A stretch of 22,851 nucleotides of DNA from Pseudobdellovibrionaceae bacterium (GTDB lineage Bacteria > Bdellovibrionota > Bdellovibrionia > Bdellovibrionales > JAMPXM01), in the NCBI GenBank assembly GCA_913776405.1, contig CAJYOV010000537.1:1-22851 (forward strand). The letters run 5' to 3'. Shown here piece after piece: positions 16,766 to 22,851 of this stretch; within the stretch, counting starts at the first letter, position 1; every line of letters starts with the position of its first letter. Both the position numbers and the translations under genes were made by a program. The notes below the pieces were generated by a model, which saw only the letters and a program-made list of their open reading frames with translations, was not told the DNA's origin and did no database searches.

Positions 16766-18022
16766 ATGTCATTAGGTATCTACATTCACATTCCGTATTG
16801 CTTACAGCTTTGCCCATACTGCGATTTCACGAAGTACGAATGGGGCAAAACGCTTGCACCGGAACACTACGTGGACCTCGTCAAAGCCGAGATCCACGCG
16901 CACGCGAAAGGGCTTCTTCCACGCGAGGTCTCAACGGTTTACTTCGGCGGCGGCACGCCGTCGCTCCTCGAGCCACATCTGATTTTAGCCCTACTCGAAG
17001 AGCTTGAAAAGGCGGGCTTCCAACTTCATCGAAACGCAGTCAGTCACGACGGCCGACCGCAGACCGAAATCTCAATTGAAATCGACCCGGCCACAGTCGA
17101 TGCGGCGAAGCTTGATCGCTATTTAGCTATGGGAATCAACCGCTTCAGCGTAGGCGCACAGTCGTTCAACGATCGCCTCTTGAAAATTGCGGGGCGCAAA
17201 CACACGGCGCAGGACACCGTAGAGTTGCTCTCGCTTCTCAAGTCGAGAGGCGTGAACTATTCCTTCGACTTGCTCTTCGCCCTCCCGTCACAAACCCTCG
17301 AAGAAGTCGGCGAAGACGTCTCGCGCGCACTTGAATTCGGCCCATCTCATCTAAGTGCTTACTGTCTTACGGTTCCCGAAGGCCACAAGATGGATCAAAA
17401 CCGCGCACTCGAAGACGATCAAGTCGAGATGTTTCATCTCATTGAAGATCGGCTGAAAGCCGCTGGCTTAGAGCGCTACGAGATTTCGAATTTTGCGAAA
17501 CCCGGGTTCGAATCACGGCACAATTCGCTCTACTGGGCGGATGAGCCTTACTGGGGCATCGGTCTGAGTTCGCATAGTTACCTGCCTGCGCGTGCGCTCT
17601 CTGAGAGTGACAAAGCTTTAGCGCCTTACGGTGCGCGTTTCTGGAATCGTCGCGCGATGAAAGAGTACGAAAAAGAATTCAGTCCACCTAAAGCTGGTGA
17701 CTGGTCCTTCATCAAGCAAACGCCTGATGACCGAATTGAGCGTTTGAAACCGCATCAAGCTTTGACAGATTTCATGCACACCAGTCTTCGCCGTACAAAA
17801 GGGCTTGAAGAAAACGCCTTGCGTCTAAGGTTTGGCGATCAAATCGCAGGCGAAATTCTAAAACGCCTCGAAGGGTTACTCCTTTCCGGCTGGGTCTCAA
17901 AGACTCAAACGGGCTTTCAAATGACTCGCGAGGGCCGACTCGTTGCCAATCTTCTCTTCGAGAAATTTACCTTTCTAGAGGAAGAGTTCGCTCAATTGAC
18001 AAGGGCCAAACCAGCCCCATAA
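16766..18022 (+). CDS. hemW: Radical SAM HemW-type protein (heme chaperone)
   Basis: A 418-residue radical SAM protein related to coproporphyrinogen III dehydrogenase HemN. The cluster-binding motif is YCLQLCPYC (Cys12, Cys16, Cys19; Cx3Cx2C), right after the beta strand GIYIHIP. GGGTPSLL and EIDPATVD fit SAM binding. The HNxxYW motif (HNSLYW) marks the HemW subgroup, thought to insert heme into proteins, whereas HemN oxidises coproporphyrinogen. A C-terminal winged-helix-like region follows. I prefer ATG 16766 to the in-frame TTG at 16760, since the former begins just before the conserved strand. The Shine-Dalgarno is weak. grpE follows 55 nt later, so it may be the first gene of a hemW-grpE-dnaJ unit. 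Confidence 0.93.
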   Translation: MSLGIYIHIPYCLQLCPYCDFTKYEWGKTLAPEHYVDLVKAEIHAHAKGLLPREVSTVYFGGGTPSLLEPHLILALLEELEKAGFQLHRNAVSHDGRPQTEISIEIDPATVDAAKLDRYLAMGINRFSVGAQSFNDRLLKIAGRKHTAQDTVELLSLLKSRGVNYSFDLLFALPSQTLEEVGEDVSRALEFGPSHLSAYCLTVPEGHKMDQNRALEDDQVEMFHLIEDRLKAAGLERYEISNFAKPGFESRHNSLYWADEPYWGIGLSSHSYLPARALSESDKALAPYGARFWNRRAMKEYEKEFSPPKAGDWSFIKQTPDDRIERLKPHQALTDFMHTSLRRTKGLEENALRLRFGDQIAGEILKRLEGLLLSGWVSKTQTGFQMTREGRLVANLLFEKFTFLEEEFAQLTRAKPAP

Positions 18023-18077
18023 TTAGAGTTCTTTCTTGAGGAGTGAATTCAAGAAATCTGTCTTTAGGAGTCATGAA

Positions 18078-18611
18078 ATGTCCGAGCAAAACGATCAGAA
18101 CGAGTCTAACCAAAAAACCGATCAGATCGATCCGAACTCAGACTCTATGCCAGCCGACGGCGTCGCAGAGGCGAAAGCAGAATCCGATAAATTAAAAAAC
18201 GAAATGCTCTACCTGCGCGCGGAATTCGAGAATTTCAAACGTCAGGCGATCAAAGAACGTTCAGACCTACGCAAGTACGGCAGCGAACGTTTGGTTTCAG
18301 ATCTTTTGAACGTGCTCGATATTTTTGAGACCGCTCTTGCGACGGAACTGACACCTGAAAACGCGGCGAACTTCCGTAAGGGGATTGAGCTCACGTCGAA
18401 TGAACTTAGATCTGTTCTTCAGCGCCACGGTGTTGAAGAGGTACCGGCAAAAGGCCAGGCCTTCGATCCAGCTTTTCACGAAGCTCTCTCGAGCCAAGAG
18501 ACCGACGAGGTCGCGCCAGGTACGATCACTCAAGTTTTCAAAAAGCCGTACAAGCTTCACGATCGCGTCGTTAGACCTGGTCAGGTCGTCGTTTCGCGCT
18601 CGAAATCGTAA
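18078..18611 (+). CDS. grpE: Nucleotide exchange factor GrpE
   Basis: Co-chaperone that releases ADP from DnaK (Hsp70). The 177-residue product has a polar, Asn/Gln/Asp-rich N-terminus (1-25), the long coiled-coil helix (KLKNEMLYLRAEFENFKRQ, 38-56), a four-helix region, and a C-terminal beta wing (GTITQVFKKPYKLHDRVVRP, 148-167) carrying the family signature and ending VVVSRSKS. AGGAG 8 nt before ATG 18078 decides the start over the in-frame TTG at 18036. It is followed 18 nt later by dnaJ. dnaK, often between them in other bacteria, is absent, and I see no CIRCE operator. Confidence 0.95.
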   Translation: MSEQNDQNESNQKTDQIDPNSDSMPADGVAEAKAESDKLKNEMLYLRAEFENFKRQAIKERSDLRKYGSERLVSDLLNVLDIFETALATELTPENAANFRKGIELTSNELRSVLQRHGVEEVPAKGQAFDPAFHEALSSQETDEVAPGTITQVFKKPYKLHDRVVRPGQVVVSRSKS

Positions 18612-18629
18612 GCTTCAGGAGTTAGGCAC

Positions 18630-19685
18630 GTGGCAAAACGCGATTATTACGAAGTCCTCGGAGTTCAGAGATCGGCCTCCAATGACGATTTGAAAAAGGC
18701 GTTTCGCAAACTTGCGATGAAGTATCACCCGGATAAGAACCCGGGCGACAAAAAGGCCGAAGAAAATTTCAAAGAAGTAAACGAAGCTTACGAAACACTT
18801 TCGGACCAACAGAAACGTCAGATGTACGACCAATTTGGTCACGCTGGAGCTCAAGCAGGATTCCGCCCGGGTCAGAATCCGTTTGAAGGTTTCTCGCGTG
18901 GTGGTGCTAGCGGCCCCGGTGGTTTTGGCGGCTTCGGCGGCTTTGGTGCGGGCGCAGCCGGTGCGGGCCAAGAAAATTATCAAGACATTTTCGGCGACAT
19001 CTTTAGCGACTTCTTCTCTGGGCGTACGCGCCCTGGCGCAGGCGGCCCGGGTGCAGGCCCGCAACAAGGCCAATCACGCCAATCAGCACGCTCTCGCGGC
19101 GCCGACCTTCGATACACGTTGAATATCTCGTTCGAAGAAGCAGCTGCGGGCGCAGACAAAACAATCAGTTTCATTCGTCAGCGCGCAGGCAAAGAAGAAA
19201 CAGCGAAGCTTGCCGTCACGGTCCCAGCAGGTGTCAAGGCCGGCCAACGTTTGAAGTTACGCGGCGAGGGTGACTCGGGCCCATCCGGTGGTTCAGCCGG
19301 TGATCTTTACGTGATCATCAACATTCAAGATCACCCGCTCTTCAAGCGTGTCGAAAACGATGTTCATCTCGATCTACCGCTCACGTTTGTCGACGCTGTC
19401 AACGGCACAACCGTCGAGATCCCGACTCTGACGGGTAAAGCTTCGCTTCGGATCCCTGCGGGCACGCCGTCAGGCCAACTCTTCCGCTTAAAAGGCAAAG
19501 GCTTCTCGTCTGTCGGCAACTCGGGTGCTGGAGATATGCTCGTCCGCACGGTCATCGATGTCCCGAAAGATCTCACGGATGAGCAGCGAGACCTCTTAAC
19601 AAAATTTGCAGCGACGCAAAAGCCGAGCCCTCTTGTGAAGGCGTATCAGGAAAAAGTCGATCGCGTCCTTAAGACTAAAAAGTAA
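18630..19685 (+). CDS. dnaJ: J-domain protein without zinc finger (class B DnaJ/CbpA type)
   Basis: Hsp40 co-chaperone that delivers clients to DnaK and stimulates its ATPase. The 351-residue product has a J-domain (5-70) with HPD at 33-35, a Gly/Phe-rich linker (about 73-150, [15 protein letters not shown]), and the two substrate-binding beta domains (about 153-325), ending in a dimerisation region. The four CxxCxGxG repeats of class A DnaJ are absent, so it is class B (CbpA-like). The start is GTG 18630 with AGGAG 8 nt upstream. Pairing with grpE suggests it serves as the general housekeeping J-protein here, unless a class A DnaJ lies elsewhere. The gene symbol reflects this neighbourhood and the subclass is uncertain. 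Confidence 0.93.
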   Translation: MAKRDYYEVLGVQRSASNDDLKKAFRKLAMKYHPDKNPGDKKAEENFKEVNEAYETLSDQQKRQMYDQFGHAGAQAGFRPGQNPFEGFSRGGASGPGGFGGFGGFGAGAAGAGQENYQDIFGDIFSDFFSGRTRPGAGGPGAGPQQGQSRQSARSRGADLRYTLNISFEEAAAGADKTISFIRQRAGKEETAKLAVTVPAGVKAGQRLKLRGEGDSGPSGGSAGDLYVIINIQDHPLFKRVENDVHLDLPLTFVDAVNGTTVEIPTLTGKASLRIPAGTPSGQLFRLKGKGFSSVGNSGAGDMLVRTVIDVPKDLTDEQRDLLTKFAATQKPSPLVKAYQEKVDRVLKTKK

Positions 19686-19700
19686 CGAAAGAAGTTTTCA

Positions 19701-21695
19701 ATGAACCGTTACATCCGACTCTCAAGCCCTCTTCTAACTGCACTCGCGTGTACAGCCTTTATCTCATGTGCAGCGACGATGCCGGTGAAGAAGCAGCCCG
19801 AGAAGGCGCCCGCTGCCGCGGCTCAAGAACTTCGCGCCGCAGAGGCAAACCTGAAAGCCGGCCAGAACAAAAAAGCTCTGGCACAGCTTAAGAAAATCGC
19901 GACTAGCAATCCGAATACGGATATCGCGGACGACGCTCAAATCTTGATGGGCAATCTGTATTACACACAGAAGAACTACCCTGAAGCGATCAAGCACTAC
20001 GAAATGATCACGGCCGGCGAGGTCGCAAGCCCTCTCGAGAATGAAGCGCGAATCCGCATCGCTCGCTCTTACGTTCAGTTACAGAAATTTGACGCTGCCG
20101 AAGAAACACTCGAAACGTCGAAACGTTGGAACAACGTTACAGAAGCGCAAAAAGTAGAGATCGCAAAGCTGAAGGTCGAAATCCTAACAGCTCAGAAGAA
20201 GACCGTCGCCGCGATTCGCGCAAGCGTTGAGGCCGCTTCTTTGACTCCGAATACGAATGAGCGCGAAAAACTTCGCGCACAAGCGCAGGAGATTTTTGAT
20301 TCAAGCCGCCTCTCTGGCGATGAGCTTAAAGAAATTGGTTCAAGCTCGGACTTTGGCTTCCTGCAACCCATTGCAAAGTACCGTTACGCGCTGATGCTTG
20401 CCGACCAAAAAGATTATTCGCGCGCACGCCGCGAACTCTCTGACGTCGCATCGCTCGTTCCGGGTACTGAGCTGGGTGAACGCGCGCAGCGCTTCGTTCA
20501 ACAGATCGATGCTCGCAATCGTGTCGACGCCCGCACGATTGGTGTTGTGCTCCCACTTTCAGGCCCGCAAGCAGCCATCGGTTACAAAGCTCTCCGCGGA
20601 ATCCAATTCGGTCTTGGGATCTACGGCGGCGAGAAGCCGTCAGGGTTTCGCCTTGCGATCGTGGACAGCGAAGGCAACGTCGATGGGGCACGTCGCGGTA
20701 TCGAGCGCCTCGTTCAAGAAGACAACGCGATCGCGATCATCGGTGGCCTCATGAGTAAGACAGCGACGGTCGAAGCCGCTCGCGCTCAAGAGTTCGGAAT
20801 CCCAACGATCATGCTGTCGCAGAAGTCAGGTCTCACCGATGCCGGCGAGTCCATCTTCAGAAACGCGCTGACGAGCGAAATGCAGGTTCAGAGCCTCGTC
20901 GATCTCGCGATGAAAGAGCTCGGGTATAAGAACTTCGCCGTTATGTATCCGAACGACGCTTACGGAACTGAGTTCGCAAATCTGTTCTGGGACGCAGTCA
21001 AAAACCGCGGCGGCGACATCACAGCTGCGCAAGTTTACGATCCGAAAGAAACAGACTTCCGCGCGCACGTTCAGCGTCTGACAGGCACCTACTATCTCGA
21101 CGATCGTGCAGACGAATACCGTTACCGCAGCAAACAATACGCAGAGAAAAACCCGAAGCGCTCGGTTCGTTCAGGCGGTCCTTCAATCGAAGACATCCTG
21201 CCGCCGGTTGTCGACTTCGATGCGATCTTCATTCCTGACGAAGCACGCGCCGTCGGCCAAATCGCGCCCGCACTCGCTTACAACAATGTCCGCGGCGTGC
21301 GCCTCTTAGGCACGAACATCTGGAACAGCCCTCGCTTCCTTCAGCGCGGTCAGAAGTTTGTCGAGAACTCGATCTTCGTCGACTCCGTACTCACAAGCGA
21401 TCCTGCGTTCACGGGCTCGAACTTCTATCAAACGTTCAAAGCCACATTTAACGACGATCCAGGACTGATCGAGGTTCAAGGTTACGACTCCGCCCTCATG
21501 CTTCGTCAGGTGATCGCATCCGGCGAGACAACTCGCATTGGCGTTCGCGAAAAGCTCGCCTCGCTTCAGAATTTCCCTGGCGCAATCGGGTCACTCAGCG
21601 TTTCGCAGGACCGTGAAATCCGCCGCCCGATGACGGCTCTGACGGTCAGCGGTGGCAAGTTCATGCCGTTTAACGAAGTTCCCCGCAAAGAATAG
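19701..21695 (+). CDS. Lipoprotein with TPR repeats and a periplasmic-binding domain (LpoA-like)
   Basis: A 664-residue predicted lipoprotein. It has a signal sequence with candidate lipid-acceptor Cys17 (ALAC) or Cys23 (FISC), TPR-like helical repeats (about 42-270; ADDAQILMGNLYYTQKNYPE is a clear TPR), and a type I periplasmic-binding fold (about 278-655), starting RTIGVVLPLSGPQAAIGYKA and including AIIGGLMSKTATVEA. TPR plus this fold on a lipoprotein is the layout of LpoA, the outer-membrane activator of penicillin-binding protein PBP1A, so a role in peptidoglycan synthesis is plausible. A relative of amino-acid-binding receptors is the alternative, but no ABC permease is nearby. It follows dnaJ by 15 nt, so it may be co-transcribed. 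A hairpin follows the stop. Confidence 0.82.
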   Translation: MNRYIRLSSPLLTALACTAFISCAATMPVKKQPEKAPAAAAQELRAAEANLKAGQNKKALAQLKKIATSNPNTDIADDAQILMGNLYYTQKNYPEAIKHYEMITAGEVASPLENEARIRIARSYVQLQKFDAAEETLETSKRWNNVTEAQKVEIAKLKVEILTAQKKTVAAIRASVEAASLTPNTNEREKLRAQAQEIFDSSRLSGDELKEIGSSSDFGFLQPIAKYRYALMLADQKDYSRARRELSDVASLVPGTELGERAQRFVQQIDARNRVDARTIGVVLPLSGPQAAIGYKALRGIQFGLGIYGGEKPSGFRLAIVDSEGNVDGARRGIERLVQEDNAIAIIGGLMSKTATVEAARAQEFGIPTIMLSQKSGLTDAGESIFRNALTSEMQVQSLVDLAMKELGYKNFAVMYPNDAYGTEFANLFWDAVKNRGGDITAAQVYDPKETDFRAHVQRLTGTYYLDDRADEYRYRSKQYAEKNPKRSVRSGGPSIEDILPPVVDFDAIFIPDEARAVGQIAPALAYNNVRGVRLLGTNIWNSPRFLQRGQKFVENSIFVDSVLTSDPAFTGSNFYQTFKATFNDDPGLIEVQGYDSALMLRQVIASGETTRIGVREKLASLQNFPGAIGSLSVSQDREIRRPMTALTVSGGKFMPFNEVPRKE

Positions 21696-21702
21696 GCTCA
21701 AC

Positions 21703-21724
21703 AGAGGGCGACCTATGGCCCTCT
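21703..21724 (+). terminator. Hairpin after the LpoA-like gene
   Basis: AGAGGGC (21703-21709) pairs perfectly with GCCCTCT (21718-21724) across an 8-nt loop, 7 nt past the stop codon. There is no following T-run (AAGCCTCTAAAA), so it is a weak or Rho-assisted terminator, or a 3'-end stabiliser. Confidence 0.45.
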
Positions 21725-21987
21725 AAGCCTCTAAAATCTCTTCGTTCTTCAAGAACATGAGCGTCTCTTAGATTGTTCCCATCAAAACAATTGATGGCGA
21801 ATTACGTCTCTTTCTCTAACCGCTTTTTCCCTCACCTACGTCTGTACCGTACCGAACGCTGAGGCGCTGGCCAGAAGGCCTAACGCTGAAAGCTAAGGTT
21901 CAACGCCAAGGAGATTTGGCAGAAGCCATGACGGCTTCATTAACAGGGGGGGCCAAGGATGGCCTCACAAGGAAGAGGGAGATCGTT
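21725..21987 (+). promoter_or_regulatory. Structure-rich leader before the first DksA-like gene
   Basis: This gene-free stretch holds GTTCTT-C-AAGAAC (21744-21756), CCATCAA-AACAA-TTGATGG (21779-21797), a direct repeat AACGCTGA (21855-21862 and 21882-21889) flanking GGCC-AGAA-GGCC, and GAAGCC-ATGAC-GGCTTC (21922-21938), whose loop contains an in-frame ATG. A TTGATG at 21791 could be a -35, but no good -10 follows. The promoter is unresolved. Confidence 0.4.
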
Positions 21988-22359
21988 ATGAAATCGTTCA
22001 CCGGAAGCTTCATTCAGGAATGCAAGATGCAGCTTTTGGCAGCCAAGACAGAGATCATGAACCGCGTGCGCAACAGCCGTCAGGAATTCGCAACTCTTGA
22101 TAAGTCTGGTGGCGACGAAGCGGATCAAACGATGGCGTTAATGGCTGAGAACGACTTCCTCACAAGCCAGGCGCGCTTGAAAGAACTCCTTCTTGAAGTC
22201 GAGTTCGCACTCGCTCGAATCGAATCGGGCCGCTACGGGATCTGCGAAGAGACGGAAGAGACGATCGAAACCGATCGCTTGAAAGCGATTCCGTGGACAC
22301 GTCTGAGCATCGAAGGTGCGGAAATCCGCGAATCTTCGCGCCGCCGCTTTGCGAAGTAA
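21988..22359 (+). CDS. DksA/TraR-like regulator with degenerate zinc finger
   Basis: A 123-residue protein of the DksA/TraR type, which binds the RNA polymerase secondary channel and alters initiation. It has a coiled-coil hairpin (about 5-80) with an acidic tip, SGGDEADQ (40-47). The C-terminal finger region YGICEETEETIETDRLKAIP (83-102) plus WTRLSIEGAE aligns with the usual YGxCxxCGxxIxxxRLxA...CIxC pattern, but only Cys86 remains of four zinc ligands. The finger must be held by other contacts. GGGAG 7-8 nt upstream supports ATG 21988. An in-frame ATG at 21928, with AAGGAG 14 nt upstream and inside a hairpin, would give 143 residues and is less likely. Whether it needs ppGpp is not visible. 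Confidence 0.88.
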   Translation: MKSFTGSFIQECKMQLLAAKTEIMNRVRNSRQEFATLDKSGGDEADQTMALMAENDFLTSQARLKELLLEVEFALARIESGRYGICEETEETIETDRLKAIPWTRLSIEGAEIRESSRRRFAK

Positions 22360-22385
22360 GTATGAACAGAAAATGACAGAAAGTC

Positions 22386-22456
22386 GTTCGAGAGGACATG
22401 GATGTCCGAGAAAGCTTTGGTTAAAGAGAGTGCCTAAGAGAGACGGGCTCTCGAAC
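22386..22456 (+). ncRNA. Nested inverted repeat, possible small RNA or 3'-end structure
   Basis: GTTCGAGAG (22386-22394) pairs perfectly with CTCTCGAAC (22448-22456). Inside, directly after the 5' arm, GACAT-GG-ATGTC (22395-22406) forms a second helix. It starts 26 nt after the stop of the first DksA-like gene, so it could be the end of that message or a processed RNA. No T-run follows, and transcription is not shown. Confidence 0.3.
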
Positions 22457-22553
22457 TTAACGACGCGGTGGGCGCCGAAAACTTAAGCAAAAACGCTGTG
22501 GTTAGATGGCCCCGACGCATGGTGAGGAGATCCGGTACTGACACACTTTTTAA

Positions 22554-22582
22554 GTGACAAGGTCTAGGTCGGTCTCTAGAAG
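22554..22582 (+). promoter_or_regulatory. Likely promoter of the second DksA-like gene
   Basis: GTGACA (22554-22559, five of six to TTGACA), a 17-nt spacer and TAGAAG (22577-22582, four of six to TATAAT). Transcription would start near 22589, giving a leader of about 150 nt that coincides with the structured region. Confidence 0.42.
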
Positions 22583-22588
22583 CTTACA

Positions 22589-22741
22589 AAACCTGTTGCG
22601 CCCCCTGAAATGTCGAGAGGGGTGTCTGCCCTAAAAAGCAGCACACGACATGAAAAGGGGCGGTTCCGGCTGAAAAGCTGTCAAACAGGTGTTTTGAGAA
22701 CCGGTTCGATTGAGCCGGCCAAAAAGGGGGAGGTCATCCAC
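22589..22741 (+). ncRNA. Structured 5' leader, candidate regulatory RNA
   Basis: Folded by eye. (1) ATGTC/GACAT (22610-22614 and 22647-22651) encloses GTGT-CTGC/GCAG-ACAC with one bulged C (22622-22629 and 22638-22646). (2) CGGTTC/GAACCG (22661-22666 and 22698-22703) encloses, with no unpaired bases between, a CGGCT-GAAA-AGCTG hairpin (22667-22680, GNRA loop) and a TCAAAC/GTTTTGA hairpin (22681-22697), making a tight three-way junction. (3) CCGGTTC-GATT-GAGCCGG (22701-22718) competes for the 3' arm of that junction. GGGGGAGG follows at 22726-22733, and CCCCCT (22601-22606) could pair with it. This resembles a riboswitch or autoregulated leader, but it matches no class I know. Confidence 0.45.
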
Positions 22742-22851
22742 ATGCAAACTCAAGATCTTCAGTTCTTCAAGGAACTGCTTTTGAATCAGCGCGAGCTCTC
22801 ATCAGCATACTTCACCTCGATCTCGACTGCCTCGACAACTGCGGGGTCGTC
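22742..22851 (+). CDS. Start of a second DksA-like gene, cut by the window edge
   Basis: ATG 22742 has an excellent ribosome-binding site (GGGGGAGG, 8 nt upstream). The first 19 codons, ending FFKELLLNQREL, read like the opening coiled-coil helix of DksA/TraR proteins. From about 22799 the frame stays open to the edge, but the residues turn Ser/Thr-rich (SSAYFTSISTASTTAGSS) and no longer look like DksA, while the minus strand over the same bases reads like a protein end. The gene may be divergent, truncated or rearranged there. Only 36 codons are visible. Confidence 0.5.
   Translation, partial: MQTQDLQFFKELLLNQRELSSAYFTSISTASTTAGS
22786..22851 (-). CDS. Possible 3' end of a minus-strand gene entering from the right
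   Basis: Reading in from the right edge, the minus strand has 21 open codons ending in EVEIEVKYADESSR-like composition (visible: AVEIEVKYADESSR) and then TGA at 22788-22786. The acidic, balanced composition and G/C-rich third positions look more like real coding than the opposite frame. It overlaps the second DksA-like gene start, so at most one of the two readings is likely right over 22799-22851. No family is recognised. Confidence 0.3.
   Translation of the reverse strand, partial: DDPAVVEAVEIEVKYADESSR

Larger units (their letters stand above)
22360..22741. other. Gene-free, structure-rich region between two DksA-like genes
   Basis: No open frame here looks like a gene. On the plus strand it holds a nested inverted repeat (22386-22456), the small hairpin CACTT-TTT-AAGTG (22544-22556), a plausible promoter (22554-22582) and a leader with several helices (22589-22741). 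I checked for rRNA, tRNA, tmRNA and RNase P hallmarks and did not find them. It may contain a small RNA gene as well as a leader. Confidence 0.55.

Noticed and set aside
18023..18077. CIRCE heat-shock operator before grpE
   Set aside because: The gap contains no TTAGCACTC/GAGTGCTAA inverted repeat.
22701..22718. tRNA T-arm-like GGTTCGATT
   Set aside because: Position 61 would be G, not C, so the invariant closing pair fails, and no acceptor, D or anticodon arms fit around it.
22360..22741. tmRNA or RNase P RNA in the gap
   Set aside because: ACAGAAA appears by the gap start, but the other conserved RNase P segments and the tmRNA ends are missing.

Overview
The window reads as chromosomal core DNA of a Bdellovibrionota-type bacterium (Bdellovibrio or a relative). 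That placement is an inference. It rests mainly on a 64-residue single-fold histone at 11490-11684 (minus strand), which looks like the abundant chromatin protein of Bdellovibrio bacteriovorus (Bd0055/HBb). It is also consistent with the GatCAB operon, a bulky LysM lipoprotein, a DksA-like protein that has lost its zinc ligands, and a Rho with a long disordered N-terminus. I see no insertion sequence, prophage, CRISPR array, rRNA or tRNA. Almost all DNA is dense single-copy coding sequence.

Layout. 1-204: gene-poor left edge with a perfect DnaA-box nonamer inside a palindrome. 205-2255 (minus): rho with its own terminator and a C-rich leader. 2578-2940 (plus): a small PilZ protein. 3110-4726 (minus): a lipoprotein with two LysM-like modules and a C-terminal membrane helix. 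4878-8634 (minus): operon gatC-gatA-gatB plus a secreted DUF192 protein, ending in a UUCG-loop terminator. 8710-10827 (plus): ligA. 10918-11382 (plus): a small secreted cysteine protein whose ribosome-binding site lies in a predicted hairpin. 11490-16735 (minus): M16 peptidase, then an unknown soluble protein, tatB, tatC and, behind its own apparent promoter, the histone gene. 16766-21695 (plus): hemW, grpE, a zinc-finger-less dnaJ and a TPR plus periplasmic-binding lipoprotein. 21988-22851 (plus): a DksA/TraR-like gene, a gene-free and structure-rich stretch, and the start of a second DksA-like gene at the right edge.

How the genes relate. GatC, GatA and GatB form the tRNA-dependent amidotransferase. 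TatB and TatC form the folded-protein export receptor. GrpE and the J-protein are Hsp70 co-chaperones, but dnaK is not beside them. Rho, the histone and the DksA-like proteins are global regulators of transcription or chromatin.

Most worth following up: (1) the histone gene and the palindrome and direct repeat in its leader; (2) the run of about 150 nt before the second DksA-like gene, which folds on paper into a helix, a three-way junction with no unpaired bases at the junction, and a competing hairpin just before a strong Shine-Dalgarno, behind a plausible promoter; (3) the abrupt loss of DksA-like character and the opposing reading frame at the right edge; (4) a lipoprotein apparently anchored at both ends. 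All structures were folded by eye and all family assignments come from recognised motifs, with no database search.
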